Assembly (NCBI GenBank): GCA_009377475.1
Contig: WHTY01000037.1
Location: forward strand, 1-39,378
Reading direction: 5' to 3'
DNA from: Actinophytocola sp.
GTDB taxonomy: Bacteria; Actinomycetota; Actinomycetes; Mycobacteriales; Pseudonocardiaceae
DNA: 39,378 nt
Shown: in pieces, positions 23,832-31,772 of the stretch
Layout: the number at the start of each line of letters is the position of its first letter
Position numbering within the stretch: position 1 is the stretch's first letter
Notes under the pieces: model-generated
What the model was told of the DNA's origin: nothing
Database searches by the model: none
What the model saw: the letters and a program-made list of their open reading frames with translations, nothing else
Translations under genes and position numbers: made by a program

Positions 23832-24881
23832 ATGCCGTCGAACATCGTGCTGGTTACCGGGGTCTCGGGCGAGCTAGGTGGCAAGTTGCTCGCGCGGCTT
23901 GGCAACAACCCGGACTTCGAGCGCGTCATCGGCGTCGACACGAGCCCGCCACCGAAGCGGGTCATCGCGCGCATGGGCAATGCGGAGTTCGTGAGGGCGG
24001 ACATTCGCAACCCGCTGATCGCCAAGATCATCAGCAGCGCGAAGGTCGACACGGTGGTGCACGCGGCCACGACGGCGCACCCGCCGGGACCGGCACGTCG
24101 CACGCCGGTCAAGGAGATGAACGTCATCGGCACCATGCGGCTACTCGCCGCGTGCCAACGTGCGCCGTTGGTGCGCAAGCTCGTGGTGAAGTCGACGGCT
24201 GCCGTGTACGGCGCGAGCGCCCGCTCGCCAGCGGTGTTCACAGAGGACTCGCCGTTGATGCCGGTGTCGCCGAGGGGTTTCGCCTCGGACGCCGTCGAGA
24301 TGGAGGGCTACGTCCGGGGCCTGCAACGCCGCAGGCCGGACATCACGGTCACGGTCGCGCGGTTCACGAGCATGATCGGCCCCGAGGTCGACACCGTGAC
24401 CACGCGGTACTTCGCGCTTCCCGTCGTGCCGACCGTGCTCGGTTACGACGCGCGCATGCAGCTCGTGCACTCCAGCGACGCGCTGAGCGTCCTCGAACTG
24501 GCGACGGTGCGCGACAACCCAGGCGTGTTCAACGTCGGTGGCGACGGTGTGCTCGCGCTGTCGCAGGCGGTGCGGATGGCGGGCAGGGTGGAGCTGCCGG
24601 TGCCGATGGCGGCGCTGCCGTCGGTGAGCAGGCTGCTGCGCGGCGCCAACCTGGTCGACTTCTCGCACGACCAACTCAGGCTGCTCAATTTCGGTAGGGT
24701 CGTTGACACGGGCCCGCTGAAACGAGAATTCGGCTACACGCCCCGTTGGTCGACCCGCGAGGCGTTCGAGGACTACGTCCAGGGCAGGGCGTTGCGCCCT
24801 GTCATTGACGGCCGTTCGTTGTCGGCGTTGCTGCGCAAGGTCGCGCTGCCGTCGGCGAACGAGCACGTCCCATCACAATGA
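23832..24881 (+). CDS. NAD-dependent epimerase/dehydratase family protein (Rv0501-like)
   Basis: 349 aa. Extended SDR fold: nucleotide loop LVTGVSGELGGKLLARLG (6-23), FVRADIRNPLIAKII, TVVHAATTAHPPG, VVKSTAAVYG. The position where most family members have Tyr-x3-Lys reads GFASDAVEMEGYVRGL, without Tyr or Lys at that spacing; the mycobacterial homologue shows a similar substitution, by memory. So it may be a non-catalytic or altered enzyme despite the galE2-like annotation of relatives. The ATG at 23832 has AAGGGAG upstream. It ends 36 nt before the acyltransferase gene. Confidence 0.83.
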   Translation: MPSNIVLVTGVSGELGGKLLARLGNNPDFERVIGVDTSPPPKRVIARMGNAEFVRADIRNPLIAKIISSAKVDTVVHAATTAHPPGPARRTPVKEMNVIGTMRLLAACQRAPLVRKLVVKSTAAVYGASARSPAVFTEDSPLMPVSPRGFASDAVEMEGYVRGLQRRRPDITVTVARFTSMIGPEVDTVTTRYFALPVVPTVLGYDARMQLVHSSDALSVLELATVRDNPGVFNVGGDGVLALSQAVRMAGRVELPVPMAALPSVSRLLRGANLVDFSHDQLRLLNFGRVVDTGPLKREFGYTPRWSTREAFEDYVQGRALRPVIDGRSLSALLRKVALPSANEHVPSQ

Positions 24882-24917
24882 GCTCGACGATCTCAACAAC
24901 TCGGAGAACTCGTCATC

Positions 24918-26021
24918 ATGGTTGACAGGAACCCAGTCGGCGGACCGGTTGCCACGCGCGCGACGCCGGTGCAGGACACGCGCGACGAGGCACACGAAGG
25001 TCAGTCTGCCCAGGTCATCCCGCTGCGTTCGGCGGAACGGGGTGGTAGCCAGCGCCGCAGACACGCCGTCGACACCGGGCACAGCGGTGAGGCTTCCGTG
25101 GTCAACCTGTCCGGGGCGACCGACGTCCCCGGCCAGCGCGCCAGCGCCGAGCCGACGCCCGCCGTTGCCGAGTCGGACGAGCTGGTGCCCGAGGCCGTCG
25201 CCAAGGCGGTCGAGTTCGTGCGCGGACGGCTCACCGGCGAGTACGACGTCGACGAGTTCGGCTTCGATCCCGAGCTGACCGAGACGGTGCTGCTGCCCGC
25301 GTTGCGGATGTTGTACGACAAGTGGTTCCGGGTCGAGGTCCACGGCGCGGAGAACCTGCCGCTCGGTGGCGGCGGTCTGGTCGTGGGCAACCACTCCGGC
25401 ACCATTCCGCTCGACGCGCTGATGACGATGGTCGCCGTCCACGACAATCATCCGAAGCAGCGCCACCTGCGGCTGCTCGGTGCGGATCTGGTGTTCAAGC
25501 TGCCGTTCGTCGGCACGCTCGCGCGCAAGACCGGGCACACGCTGGCCTGCCACCCCGACGCGGAGCGACTGCTGCGCGGCGGCGAGCTGGTCGGGGTGTT
25601 CCCCGAGGGCTACAAGGGCGTCGGCAAGCCGTTCGGCGCGCGGTACAAACTGCAACGGTTCGGTCGGGGCGGGTTCATCTCGGCCGCGCTGCGCACTGGG
25701 GTGCCGATCATCCCGTGCGCGATCGTCGGGGCGGAGGAGACCTACCCGAAGCTCGGCGACATCAAGCCGCTCGCGCGCCTGCTCGGGCTGCCGTACTTCC
25801 CGGTGACGCCGTTCTTCCCGCTGCTGGGGCCGCTCGGCGCTGTCCCGTTGCCGACGAAGTGGCACATCGAGTTCGGCGAGCCGGTCCGCACGGACTTGGC
25901 GGACGGCGACGCCTGGGACGACCCGATGCGCGTCCTGTCGCTGACCGACCGGGTGCGGGAGTCCATGCAGGAGTTGCTGTACGCACGGCTGTCCCAGCGC
26001 GGCGGGGTCTTCGGGGACTGA
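24918..26021 (+). CDS. Lysophospholipid acyltransferase family protein (Rv0502-like)
   Basis: 367 aa. Residues 1-90 are polar and probably disordered. The acyltransferase core (about 120-350) has VVGNHSGTIPLDALM (156-170), which gives His159 and Asp166 at a six-residue spacing instead of the HX4D of PlsC, and GVFPEGYKGVGKPFG, the second conserved block. C-terminal VPIIPCAIVGAEETYP is also typical. Likely acylates a lysophospholipid or a related alcohol at the membrane; substrate unknown. Probably an operon with the preceding epimerase gene. Confidence 0.85.
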   Translation: MVDRNPVGGPVATRATPVQDTRDEAHEGQSAQVIPLRSAERGGSQRRRHAVDTGHSGEASVVNLSGATDVPGQRASAEPTPAVAESDELVPEAVAKAVEFVRGRLTGEYDVDEFGFDPELTETVLLPALRMLYDKWFRVEVHGAENLPLGGGGLVVGNHSGTIPLDALMTMVAVHDNHPKQRHLRLLGADLVFKLPFVGTLARKTGHTLACHPDAERLLRGGELVGVFPEGYKGVGKPFGARYKLQRFGRGGFISAALRTGVPIIPCAIVGAEETYPKLGDIKPLARLLGLPYFPVTPFFPLLGPLGAVPLPTKWHIEFGEPVRTDLADGDAWDDPMRVLSLTDRVRESMQELLYARLSQRGGVFGD

Positions 26022-26098
26022 CGGGGCCGGTGGCCTGGGCCGCCCTGGCGCGCCTGTCCGTGCGGACGTCGTCGCGTCGCGCCGGGCGCCGCGCCCGC

Positions 26099-27193
26099 CT
26101 ACCGCTTCCGGTACGCCAGCCCTGCCGCCACGGCGCCTGCCACGGCGCCTGCGCCCAGCACCGACGGGACGCCGATCTTCGCCGCCTTCCGTCCGGTGCG
26201 CCAGTCCCGGATCTCCCAGTGGCGCTCGCGGGCGACGTCGCGCAGGCCGGTGTCCGGGTTGATCGCGACGGCCGCCCCGACGACCGACAGCATCGGCACG
26301 TCGTTGAGCGAGTCGGAGTACGCGGTGCAGCGCTTGAGGTTCAGCCCCTCCTTCGCCGCGAGCGCGCGGACGGCGTGTGCCTTCGCCCTGCCGTGCAGCA
26401 GGTCTCCGACGAGCCTGCCGGTGTAGACGCCGTCGGTCTGCTCCGCGACGGTGCCGAGCGCGCCGGTCAGCCCCAGCCTGCGCGCGATCATCGTCGCCAG
26501 CTCGACCGGCGTCGCCGTCACCAGCCACACCCGTTGTCCCATGTCGAGGTGCATCTGCGCGAGCGCCTTGGTGCCGGACCAGATCTTGTCCGCCATCAGC
26601 TCGTCGTAGATCTCCTCGCCGACCGCGTTCAACTCCTCCACGCTGCGCCCCGCGACGAACGACAGCGCCTGCTCGCGGGGCGCACCGACGTTGCCTTCCT
26701 TGCCACCGATCCGGAACTTCACCTGCTGCCACGCGAACCCGGCGAGGTCGGACGTCGTGAAGTACTTGCGCGCCGCCAGCCCGCGCGCGAAGTGGAACAT
26801 CGACGCGCCCATCATCATCGTGTTGTCGACGTCGAAAAACGCGGCGGCGGTCAGATCGGGGACGACAGGCTGCGGCGGCCCCGGCTCCTTGACGGCGAGC
26901 TCCTCGGCGGCGGCGGCGGCGGCCCTGCCCTTCTCGGCGGCCTCTTCGCTGCTCTCGACGTCGACGGACTCGGCGAACTCCGCGGTCACGCCCAGCGGCT
27001 CGGCCGCGACGTCCAGGGGCGCCTCGTCCGGCTCGACGTCCGGGATCGGCGCGTGCTCCACCTCGCCGTTGTCGGACAATGTCTGCGCGTGCTCCAAGGC
27101 CACGGCGGCTTCGGCCGATGCTTCACCGGCCATCGCAGCCAGCCGCTCCAGCTCGCGGTTCTTGTCCTTGCCACGCCACAGCGCCACCCGCAC
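26099..27193 (-). CDS. HAD-IB phosphatase with C-terminal membrane tail (Rv0505c-like)
   Basis: 364 aa. HAD motif [10 protein letters not shown] gives Asp121 and Asp123; motif [11 protein letters not shown]; motif III Lys in [11 protein letters not shown]; motif [13 protein letters not shown]. This is the SerB-like HAD-IB subfamily, often annotated phosphoserine phosphatase, but substrate is not proven. An acidic Ala/Glu-rich extension fills residues 25-110. The end ([20 protein letters not shown]) is a short hydrophobic helix with a basic tail, suggesting membrane association. It converges on the acyltransferase gene, a 77-nt gap away. Confidence 0.87.
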   Translation of the reverse strand: MRVALWRGKDKNRELERLAAMAGEASAEAAVALEHAQTLSDNGEVEHAPIPDVEPDEAPLDVAAEPLGVTAEFAESVDVESSEEAAEKGRAAAAAAEELAVKEPGPPQPVVPDLTAAAFFDVDNTMMMGASMFHFARGLAARKYFTTSDLAGFAWQQVKFRIGGKEGNVGAPREQALSFVAGRSVEELNAVGEEIYDELMADKIWSGTKALAQMHLDMGQRVWLVTATPVELATMIARRLGLTGALGTVAEQTDGVYTGRLVGDLLHGRAKAHAVRALAAKEGLNLKRCTAYSDSLNDVPMLSVVGAAVAINPDTGLRDVARERHWEIRDWRTGRKAAKIGVPSVLGAGAVAGAVAAGLAYRKR

Positions 27194-27327
27194 CAGCCTC
27201 CAGTCAAGGATGTGGAAAGTGCTGGCCCCTAGTGTGTCATTGTCTCTGGGGTGATCGCCGGGGTGGTTGAGCGATCTTCACACCCTCGTTAGTGGTTGTG
27301 CGCAGGAAAGACACCATTGCGTCGCGG

Positions 27328-28524
27328 TCAGCCGATCCCGAGTTCCGGCAGTAATGGAATACCGGGGGAACTCGCCTCGGACGACTTCTCGACCGGCTCT
27401 TCGTCGGCCCCCGGGAGCGACGGCTCCGGCAGCTCAGGCACCTGCAGCGGCTCGTCCGGGGTGTCGTCGCCGGAGTCCTTGGGCTTGCTGGTCCTGCTGG
27501 TGGGGTCGAGGTCCGGCTTCGGCGCGGTCGGTTCCGGCAGTGGTGACGCGGCGTCCGGATCCGGCTTCGTCGACTCCGAACTCGCCTTCGGCTGCACCGC
27601 GACCTGTTCGCGCCCGCCGTTGGTGCTGTCACACCGTCCTGTCGCCGGGAGGGGGCCGATGACGTCGGACTCGTCGGCGGTCATCGTGGTGCAGTGGACG
27701 CGCCCGAGTAGCGAGCTCGCCCTGTCCTCGATGCTGTGCACCAGCTCGGTGCTTTGTCCGAACGAGTTCGCGACCGAGTCGGGGATGGCCGTGCTCAACG
27801 TCGCCAGCCGGTCGCCTGCCCGCACCGCCCACTCGCGCAGCATGGTGAGGTCGTTGTGGTCGTTCGTCTCGTCCGCGTTGTTGGTGATGACCCGCGACGC
27901 GATGATCGCCGAGCGGTCGAAGTCGATCAGCAGTGACTGGTAGCCGGACGCCTCGTCCGATGTGACACCGCCATCGGCGTCGTCCCGTTCCACCAGCGCG
28001 GTCAGCTCGTCGATGCGGGTCGACGCGATCTCGATGTGCTTGCGGGCCCTGCCCGAGTCGGAGAACGTCAGGTCGAGCGCGATCGACTCCGTCGTGCGCT
28101 TCAGGTCGTAGAGCAGGTCGCCGGGGATGGCGGTCTGCGAGATTTCGATGCCGAGCGCGCCAGCGGCGACGATGGAGGCCGCCGTCGCCGCGGCGAGCAG
28201 CGAGGCCTTGCGCTTCTGGCGGTGCCGGTGGGCGTCCGCGATGTGGCTGGTGGACGCGGGCTCGCTCGCGGACGTCTGCTCGACGTCGGTGTCGGTGTCG
28301 GCGGTGTCCGCTAGGGCGGTGGCTGACTTCGCCTCGATGGCCGCCAGGATCCGGTCGCGGCCGCTCGTGTCCAGCGCTGGCTGCGACCCCAGCTCGCGCA
28401 GCGCTGAGACGACCGTGAGCTCGTCGCCGAACTCCTGGTCGTCGTGTGTGTCGGCGTCGTCAACCAACCGGGCGAAGCGGTCGCTTCTGTCCCGGTTACG
28501 CCGATACCAAACGGGCTCGTTCAC
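27328..28524 (-). CDS. DUF5667 membrane protein, candidate anti-sigma factor
   Basis: 398 aa from a GTG start with GGGAGGTAGGG upstream. Residues 1-100 are soluble and charged (ERF-like helical part DELTVVSALRELG, RDRILAAIEAK), then one membrane helix about 108-127 (LLAAATAASIVAAGALG). Outside it lies DUF5667: AIPGDLLYDLKRTTESIALDL, a helical segment, and a long Pro/Glu/Ser-rich C-terminal tail (about 310-398). A small N-terminal cytoplasmic part plus a single helix, directly downstream of a BldN-type sigma gene, matches RsbN of Streptomyces in layout. The anti-sigma role is inferred from position and topology. Confidence 0.78.
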   Translation of the reverse strand: MNEPVWYRRNRDRSDRFARLVDDADTHDDQEFGDELTVVSALRELGSQPALDTSGRDRILAAIEAKSATALADTADTDTDVEQTSASEPASTSHIADAHRHRQKRKASLLAAATAASIVAAGALGIEISQTAIPGDLLYDLKRTTESIALDLTFSDSGRARKHIEIASTRIDELTALVERDDADGGVTSDEASGYQSLLIDFDRSAIIASRVITNNADETNDHNDLTMLREWAVRAGDRLATLSTAIPDSVANSFGQSTELVHSIEDRASSLLGRVHCTTMTADESDVIGPLPATGRCDSTNGGREQVAVQPKASSESTKPDPDAASPLPEPTAPKPDLDPTSRTSKPKDSGDDTPDEPLQVPELPEPSLPGADEEPVEKSSEASSPGIPLLPELGIG

Positions 28525-28548
28525 CCTGCGTCCCTACCTCCCAAGAGG

Positions 28549-28572
28549 GGTGTCCGGTGCTCGCCGGACACC
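28549..28572 (-). promoter_or_regulatory. Leader hairpin of the DUF5667 gene
   Basis: GGTGTCCGG (28549-28557) and CCGGACACC (28564-28572) pair exactly around a 6-nt loop. On the minus strand it lies 24 nt before the GTG, between the predicted promoter and the ribosome site, so it could be an attenuator or a stability element. Confidence 0.55.
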
Positions 28573-28626
28573 GACGTCGTGCGCGTGTGTGGCGCGCGGC
28601 GCCGGTCGTTGTCTCGTTGCTGCTTC

Positions 28627-28655
28627 TTAACGACCCCAGAACCACGGTAGTTACG
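28627..28655 (-). promoter_or_regulatory. BldN-type ECF promoter candidate of the DUF5667 gene
   Basis: On the minus strand: CGTAAC (28655-28650), 17-nt spacer, CGTTAA (28632-28627). Streptomyces sigma-BldN promoters are reported as CGTAAC and CGTTGA with a 16-nt spacer, as I remember. The match is five of six at -10. It would let the sigma factor drive its own putative regulator. Confidence 0.5.
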
Positions 28656-28710
28656 GCAGTCCCGCCAGGTGTGGCGTACGTTAACCCGTTCGAGTGTCAT
28701 GAGAAGGTCC

Positions 28711-29367
28711 TTATGGCATGCCACGCGGCATGAGCTGCGCGAGCCTTCGCACGGCCCGGTGTTGTAGCGCCTTGATCGCGCCCTCGTTGCGGTCCATGAT
28801 CTCGGCGGTCTCCGCGACGCTGAGGCCCTGCAGGAACCGCAGCACGATGCACTCGCGCTGGTCGTCGCCGAGCTCCTGGATGCAACGGAACAGCTCGTCC
28901 TTGGTCGCCATGGCGATGACCTGCTGCTCAGGCCCGGCGTCCGCCTGCTTCTCCGCGAGGAACGGCACGCTGCCTGCGTCGGCGATCTCGCCAGTTGCGA
29001 TCTCCCTGCGGTACCGGCTGGACTTCACGTGATCGAGGATCAAGTTCCGGGCGATCGTGACAAACCACGCGCCGACGTCCCTGCCCTGGTAGCTGACCGA
29101 AGTGATGCGGCGCAACGCTCGCAGGAACGTCTCGCTGGTGACGTCCTCAGCCAGCTCCTTGTCGCCGACCCGGAACAGCACGTACCGGTAGACGGTGTCG
29201 ACGTACTGGTCGTAAAGCATGCCAAAGGCAGCGGTGTCGCCTTGCTGGGCCGCGTGCACCAAGTCCCACGCCTGCTCAAACGCGGTGTCCTCGGTGTCCA
29301 TGCTTTCCGTCGACTTCATTGCGATGTCGTCGCCGGTGTCCACCAAGCTGACAAGGGCATTCGACAT
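28711..29367 (-). CDS. bldN: ECF sigma factor, BldN type
   Basis: 218 aa. Region 2 (about 35-105): AAFGMLYDQYVDTVYRYVLF, LAEDVTSETFLRALRRI, QGRDVGAWFVTIARNLILDHV. Region 4 (about 155-212): DDQRECIVLRFLQGLSVAET, AEIMDRNEGAIKALQHRAVR. These stretches closely resemble Streptomyces BldN, and rex-hemACD lies nearby in both genomes. BldN controls spore coat and aerial growth genes. The N-terminal extension here is about 30 residues, shorter than the pro-sequence of S. coelicolor BldN. ATG at 29367 has GAGGGAG upstream. Divergent from the acyl-CoA ligase gene over 406 nt. Confidence 0.85.
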   Translation of the reverse strand: MSNALVSLVDTGDDIAMKSTESMDTEDTAFEQAWDLVHAAQQGDTAAFGMLYDQYVDTVYRYVLFRVGDKELAEDVTSETFLRALRRITSVSYQGRDVGAWFVTIARNLILDHVKSSRYRREIATGEIADAGSVPFLAEKQADAGPEQQVIAMATKDELFRCIQELGDDQRECIVLRFLQGLSVAETAEIMDRNEGAIKALQHRAVRRLAQLMPRGMP

Positions 29368-29773
29368 GGTCTCCCTCGATCACGGCGCCGGTTACACCTA
29401 GTGGCTAGTGATGCCCGAGTTAGCTACTCGGGCGTAGGAAGCATACGTGGTGGTCACGCTCCTAGGTAGTGGTTGGACAAGACCAATAACTAGACGCTCA
29501 TCCGATCGCCCTATGACGGGACCACTTCACCCGGTCCGGTGTGGCCTCCGTAACGATCGTGCGCCGTATTGACTACGTGCTGTGTTTGATTGAGACGTAA
29601 CACCTGAGTTTACTCCCGACTCGGTGACAGCAAGGTGTCGTTTATCAGTCGGTGACCAGGTGGACGGCCGGGTCACTGTGGTCTCGGCGCCGGTCGCTTG
29701 CCATGCTGGTGGCCCCCTGTGTGCTTGGCCGTGTGAGCGACCGCGCGGACGACGTACCCCGATAGGAGAAGCC
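29368..29773. other. 406-nt divergent spacer between bldN and the acyl-CoA ligase gene
   Basis: No coding frame with family similarity. Besides a palindrome at 29413-29433 it has a TTGG/CCAA inverted pair (29477-29491) and a stretch of lower GC (about 29540-29640) likely to hold promoters for both genes. I could not assign specific -10/-35 boxes. Confidence 0.4.
29413..29433. promoter_or_regulatory. Palindrome upstream of the bldN-type sigma gene
   Basis: GCCCGAGT (29413-29420) and ACTCGGGC (29426-29433) are exact complements around TAGCT. It is 46 nt before the sigma gene start on the minus strand. It could be an operator or a leader hairpin. Confidence 0.45.
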
Positions 29774-31297
29774 GTGGCTGCTGACGCGAACGTGGCCGAC
29801 CTCGTCGCATCGGCGGCGGCGAACTGGCCTGCCGTCACGGCGTTGGTCGACAGTTCGTCCGAGCTGGCGCTGACCTGGCAGCAGGTCGACAACGCGGTCA
29901 ACGCCGCCGCGGCTGCGCTTCGGGAGTCCGGTGTCGCGCGGGGTGATCGGGTCGTGGTGCGCCTGCCGACGTCGGCTTCCTACGCCGTCGCGGTGCTCGG
30001 AGTGCTGCGCGCGGGCGGGATCGCCGTGCCGTCGTCCCCGCAGTCGCCGGTCGCGGAGCTACGCGGGCTGCTCGCGCACAGCGGCGCGACCGTCGTCGTC
30101 ACCACAACGGACGTCGAGTGGCCGGGGGAATCCGGCGCCGTGCTGCCGCCGCCCGACCTCGACGTCAATGGCAACTCTGGCAACTCTGCCGCGCCGGTCG
30201 AGCCGGTGACCAGCGGCGAGGACATCGCCATGCTCTGCTACACGACGTCGGCCAAGGGCGCGCCGCGCGGTGTGATGCTCTCGCACCGGGCGCTGCTCGC
30301 CAACGTCGCGCAGGTCGGACGGCTGCGGCCAGCGCCGGTCGCGCACGGCGACCGGGTGCTCGTTGCGATCCCGTTGTTCCACGTCTACGGCTTCGGGCTC
30401 GGGCTGTTGCAGGTGGCCGCGCGCGGTGCGACGGCGGTGCTCGCCGAGCGGTTCGACGCGGCGAGAGCGCTCGCGGACTGCCGACGTCACCAGATCACCA
30501 TCGTGGCGGGCGTGCCCACGATGTTCCGGGAGTTCGCCGAGCGGCCCGCCGAGGAGCTGACGTCGGGCCTGGCCACGGTGCGGCTGCTGACGTCGGGCGC
30601 GGCGCCGTTGCACCCGAAGGTGCTCGCCGCGATCGAGGAAGCCACCGGGCTCGGCGTGTACGAGGGCTACGGGCTTACCGAGACCGCACCCGTGCTGACC
30701 TCCACGATCGTGACCGGCTACCCCAAGCCCGGCTCGGTCGGCAGGGCGATCCCCTGCGTCGAGCTGCGGCTGATCGGCAACGACGGCGCGGAGGTCGGCG
30801 CGCCCGTCCCGCTCGACGCGGACGACCCCGACGACCTGCTGGAAGAGGACGACGTCACCGGCCTCGTCACGGTTCGCGGCGACAACCTGTTCTCCGGGTA
30901 CTGGCCGGACGGCTCCGGCGGCCCAGACGCGGACGGCTGGTTCCAGACCAACGACGTCGGCTACCTCGACACCGACGGCGACCTGCACCTCGTTGACCGC
31001 ATCAACGACCTGATCATCGTCAACGGCTTCAACGTCTACCCGCACGAGGTCGAGGACGTCATCGCGGAGCTGCCCGGCGTCGCGGAGGTCGCCGTCGTCG
31101 GGGTGGTGGACGAACGCAGCGGCGAGGCGGTGAAGGCGGTTGTCGTCGTCGCGCCGTCTGCGGCGCTGTCCGAGCAGCAGGTGATCGACCACTGCACGGA
31201 GCAGCTGGCGCGGTACAAGGTGCCCAGCTTCGTGGAGTTCACCGATGAGCTGCCGCACACCGCGTTGGGGAAGATCAGCCGCACCCCGCTCCGCTGA
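29774..31297 (+). CDS. AMP-forming acyl-CoA synthetase/ligase
   Basis: 507 aa. ANL superfamily: VPSSPQSPVAELRGLLAHSG, phosphate loop MLCYTTSAKGAPRGVMLSHR (about 150-169), PLFHVYGFGLG, VPTMFREF, YEGYGLTETAPVL, WFQTNDVGYLDTDGDLHLVD, RINDLIIVNGFNVYPHEVED, and catalytic lysine in LPHTALGKISRTPLR. The phosphate loop departs from the usual (S/T)SGTTG-x-PKG: Lys replaces the second Thr and the first Gly is lost, so the rate of adenylation may be low. Acyl substrate unknown. GTG at 29774 has AGGAG upstream; earlier in-frame codons lack family similarity. Confidence 0.88.
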   Translation: MAADANVADLVASAAANWPAVTALVDSSSELALTWQQVDNAVNAAAAALRESGVARGDRVVVRLPTSASYAVAVLGVLRAGGIAVPSSPQSPVAELRGLLAHSGATVVVTTTDVEWPGESGAVLPPPDLDVNGNSGNSAAPVEPVTSGEDIAMLCYTTSAKGAPRGVMLSHRALLANVAQVGRLRPAPVAHGDRVLVAIPLFHVYGFGLGLLQVAARGATAVLAERFDAARALADCRRHQITIVAGVPTMFREFAERPAEELTSGLATVRLLTSGAAPLHPKVLAAIEEATGLGVYEGYGLTETAPVLTSTIVTGYPKPGSVGRAIPCVELRLIGNDGAEVGAPVPLDADDPDDLLEEDDVTGLVTVRGDNLFSGYWPDGSGGPDADGWFQTNDVGYLDTDGDLHLVDRINDLIIVNGFNVYPHEVEDVIAELPGVAEVAVVGVVDERSGEAVKAVVVVAPSAALSEQQVIDHCTEQLARYKVPSFVEFTDELPHTALGKISRTPLR

Positions 31298-31371
31298 CGC
31301 CGTGTCCGACGTTCCCGACGTCGTGTTCAGCATTCCCGACGGCGTGTTCGGCGTTCCGGCATGATGGGCGC

Positions 31372-31608
31372 ATGCACGAGGTGACCGTGATGACGAGGCA
31401 GGGCTGCTCGTTGTGCGTGACGGCGGAGCAGGAAGTCGAACGGATCTGCGGCGAGCTGGGCGTGCCGTGGTCGCTGACCGACGTCGACACTGACCCCGAG
31501 CTGCGCGCCGAGTACGGCGACCTGGTGCCCGTCATCCTCATCGACGGCAAAGAGCACGGCTACTGGCGCATCGAGGAGGACCGTTTCCGCCAGGCGCTGG
31601 CGTTCTAG
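31372..31608 (+). CDS. Glutaredoxin-like thiol-disulfide protein (Rv0508-like)
   Basis: 78 aa. Thioredoxin fold reduced to its core: EVTVMTRQGCSLCVTAEQEV with the CSLC redox pair at Cys12 and Cys15, DVDTDPELRAEYGDLVPVIL with the cis-proline Pro53 and IDGKEHGYWRIEEDRF. It resembles the DUF836/glutaredoxin group. In a mycothiol-making organism it could couple to mycothiol or another thiol, but the partner is unknown. Mycobacteria have it just before hemA; here a molybdoenzyme and rex lie between. Confidence 0.85.
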   Translation: MHEVTVMTRQGCSLCVTAEQEVERICGELGVPWSLTDVDTDPELRAEYGDLVPVILIDGKEHGYWRIEEDRFRQALAF

Positions 31609-31628
31609 TCGTCCTGTTGCGGGCGCTG

Positions 31629-31674
31629 AATGTGAGCATCTTCGGTCGCGATCACGACCAAACCTGCTCACGTT
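31629..31674. terminator. Hairpin after the glutaredoxin-like gene
   Basis: GTGAGCA (31632-31638) pairs with TGCTCAC (31665-31671), flanked by A/T pairs, and an inner GGTCG/CGACC pair (31644-31648, 31655-31659) closes a short loop. It lies 24 nt after the stop codon at 31608. Probably a terminator; the right arm is followed by GTTTG. Confidence 0.55.
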
Positions 31675-31772
31675 TGCCGGGCGACGTGAGCGCGGGCAGC
31701 CACTGGACGACGTAAGGCACTCGTAACCGCCGAGCGTGGGCCGGACGTCGGCGAGGCAGCGAAGATGGAGGC

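Noticed and set aside
29550..29570. A BldN-type promoter (CGTAAC) in front of the acyl-CoA ligase gene
   Set aside because: CGTAAC is present but no CGTTGA-like -10 occurs at a 15-18 nt spacing.
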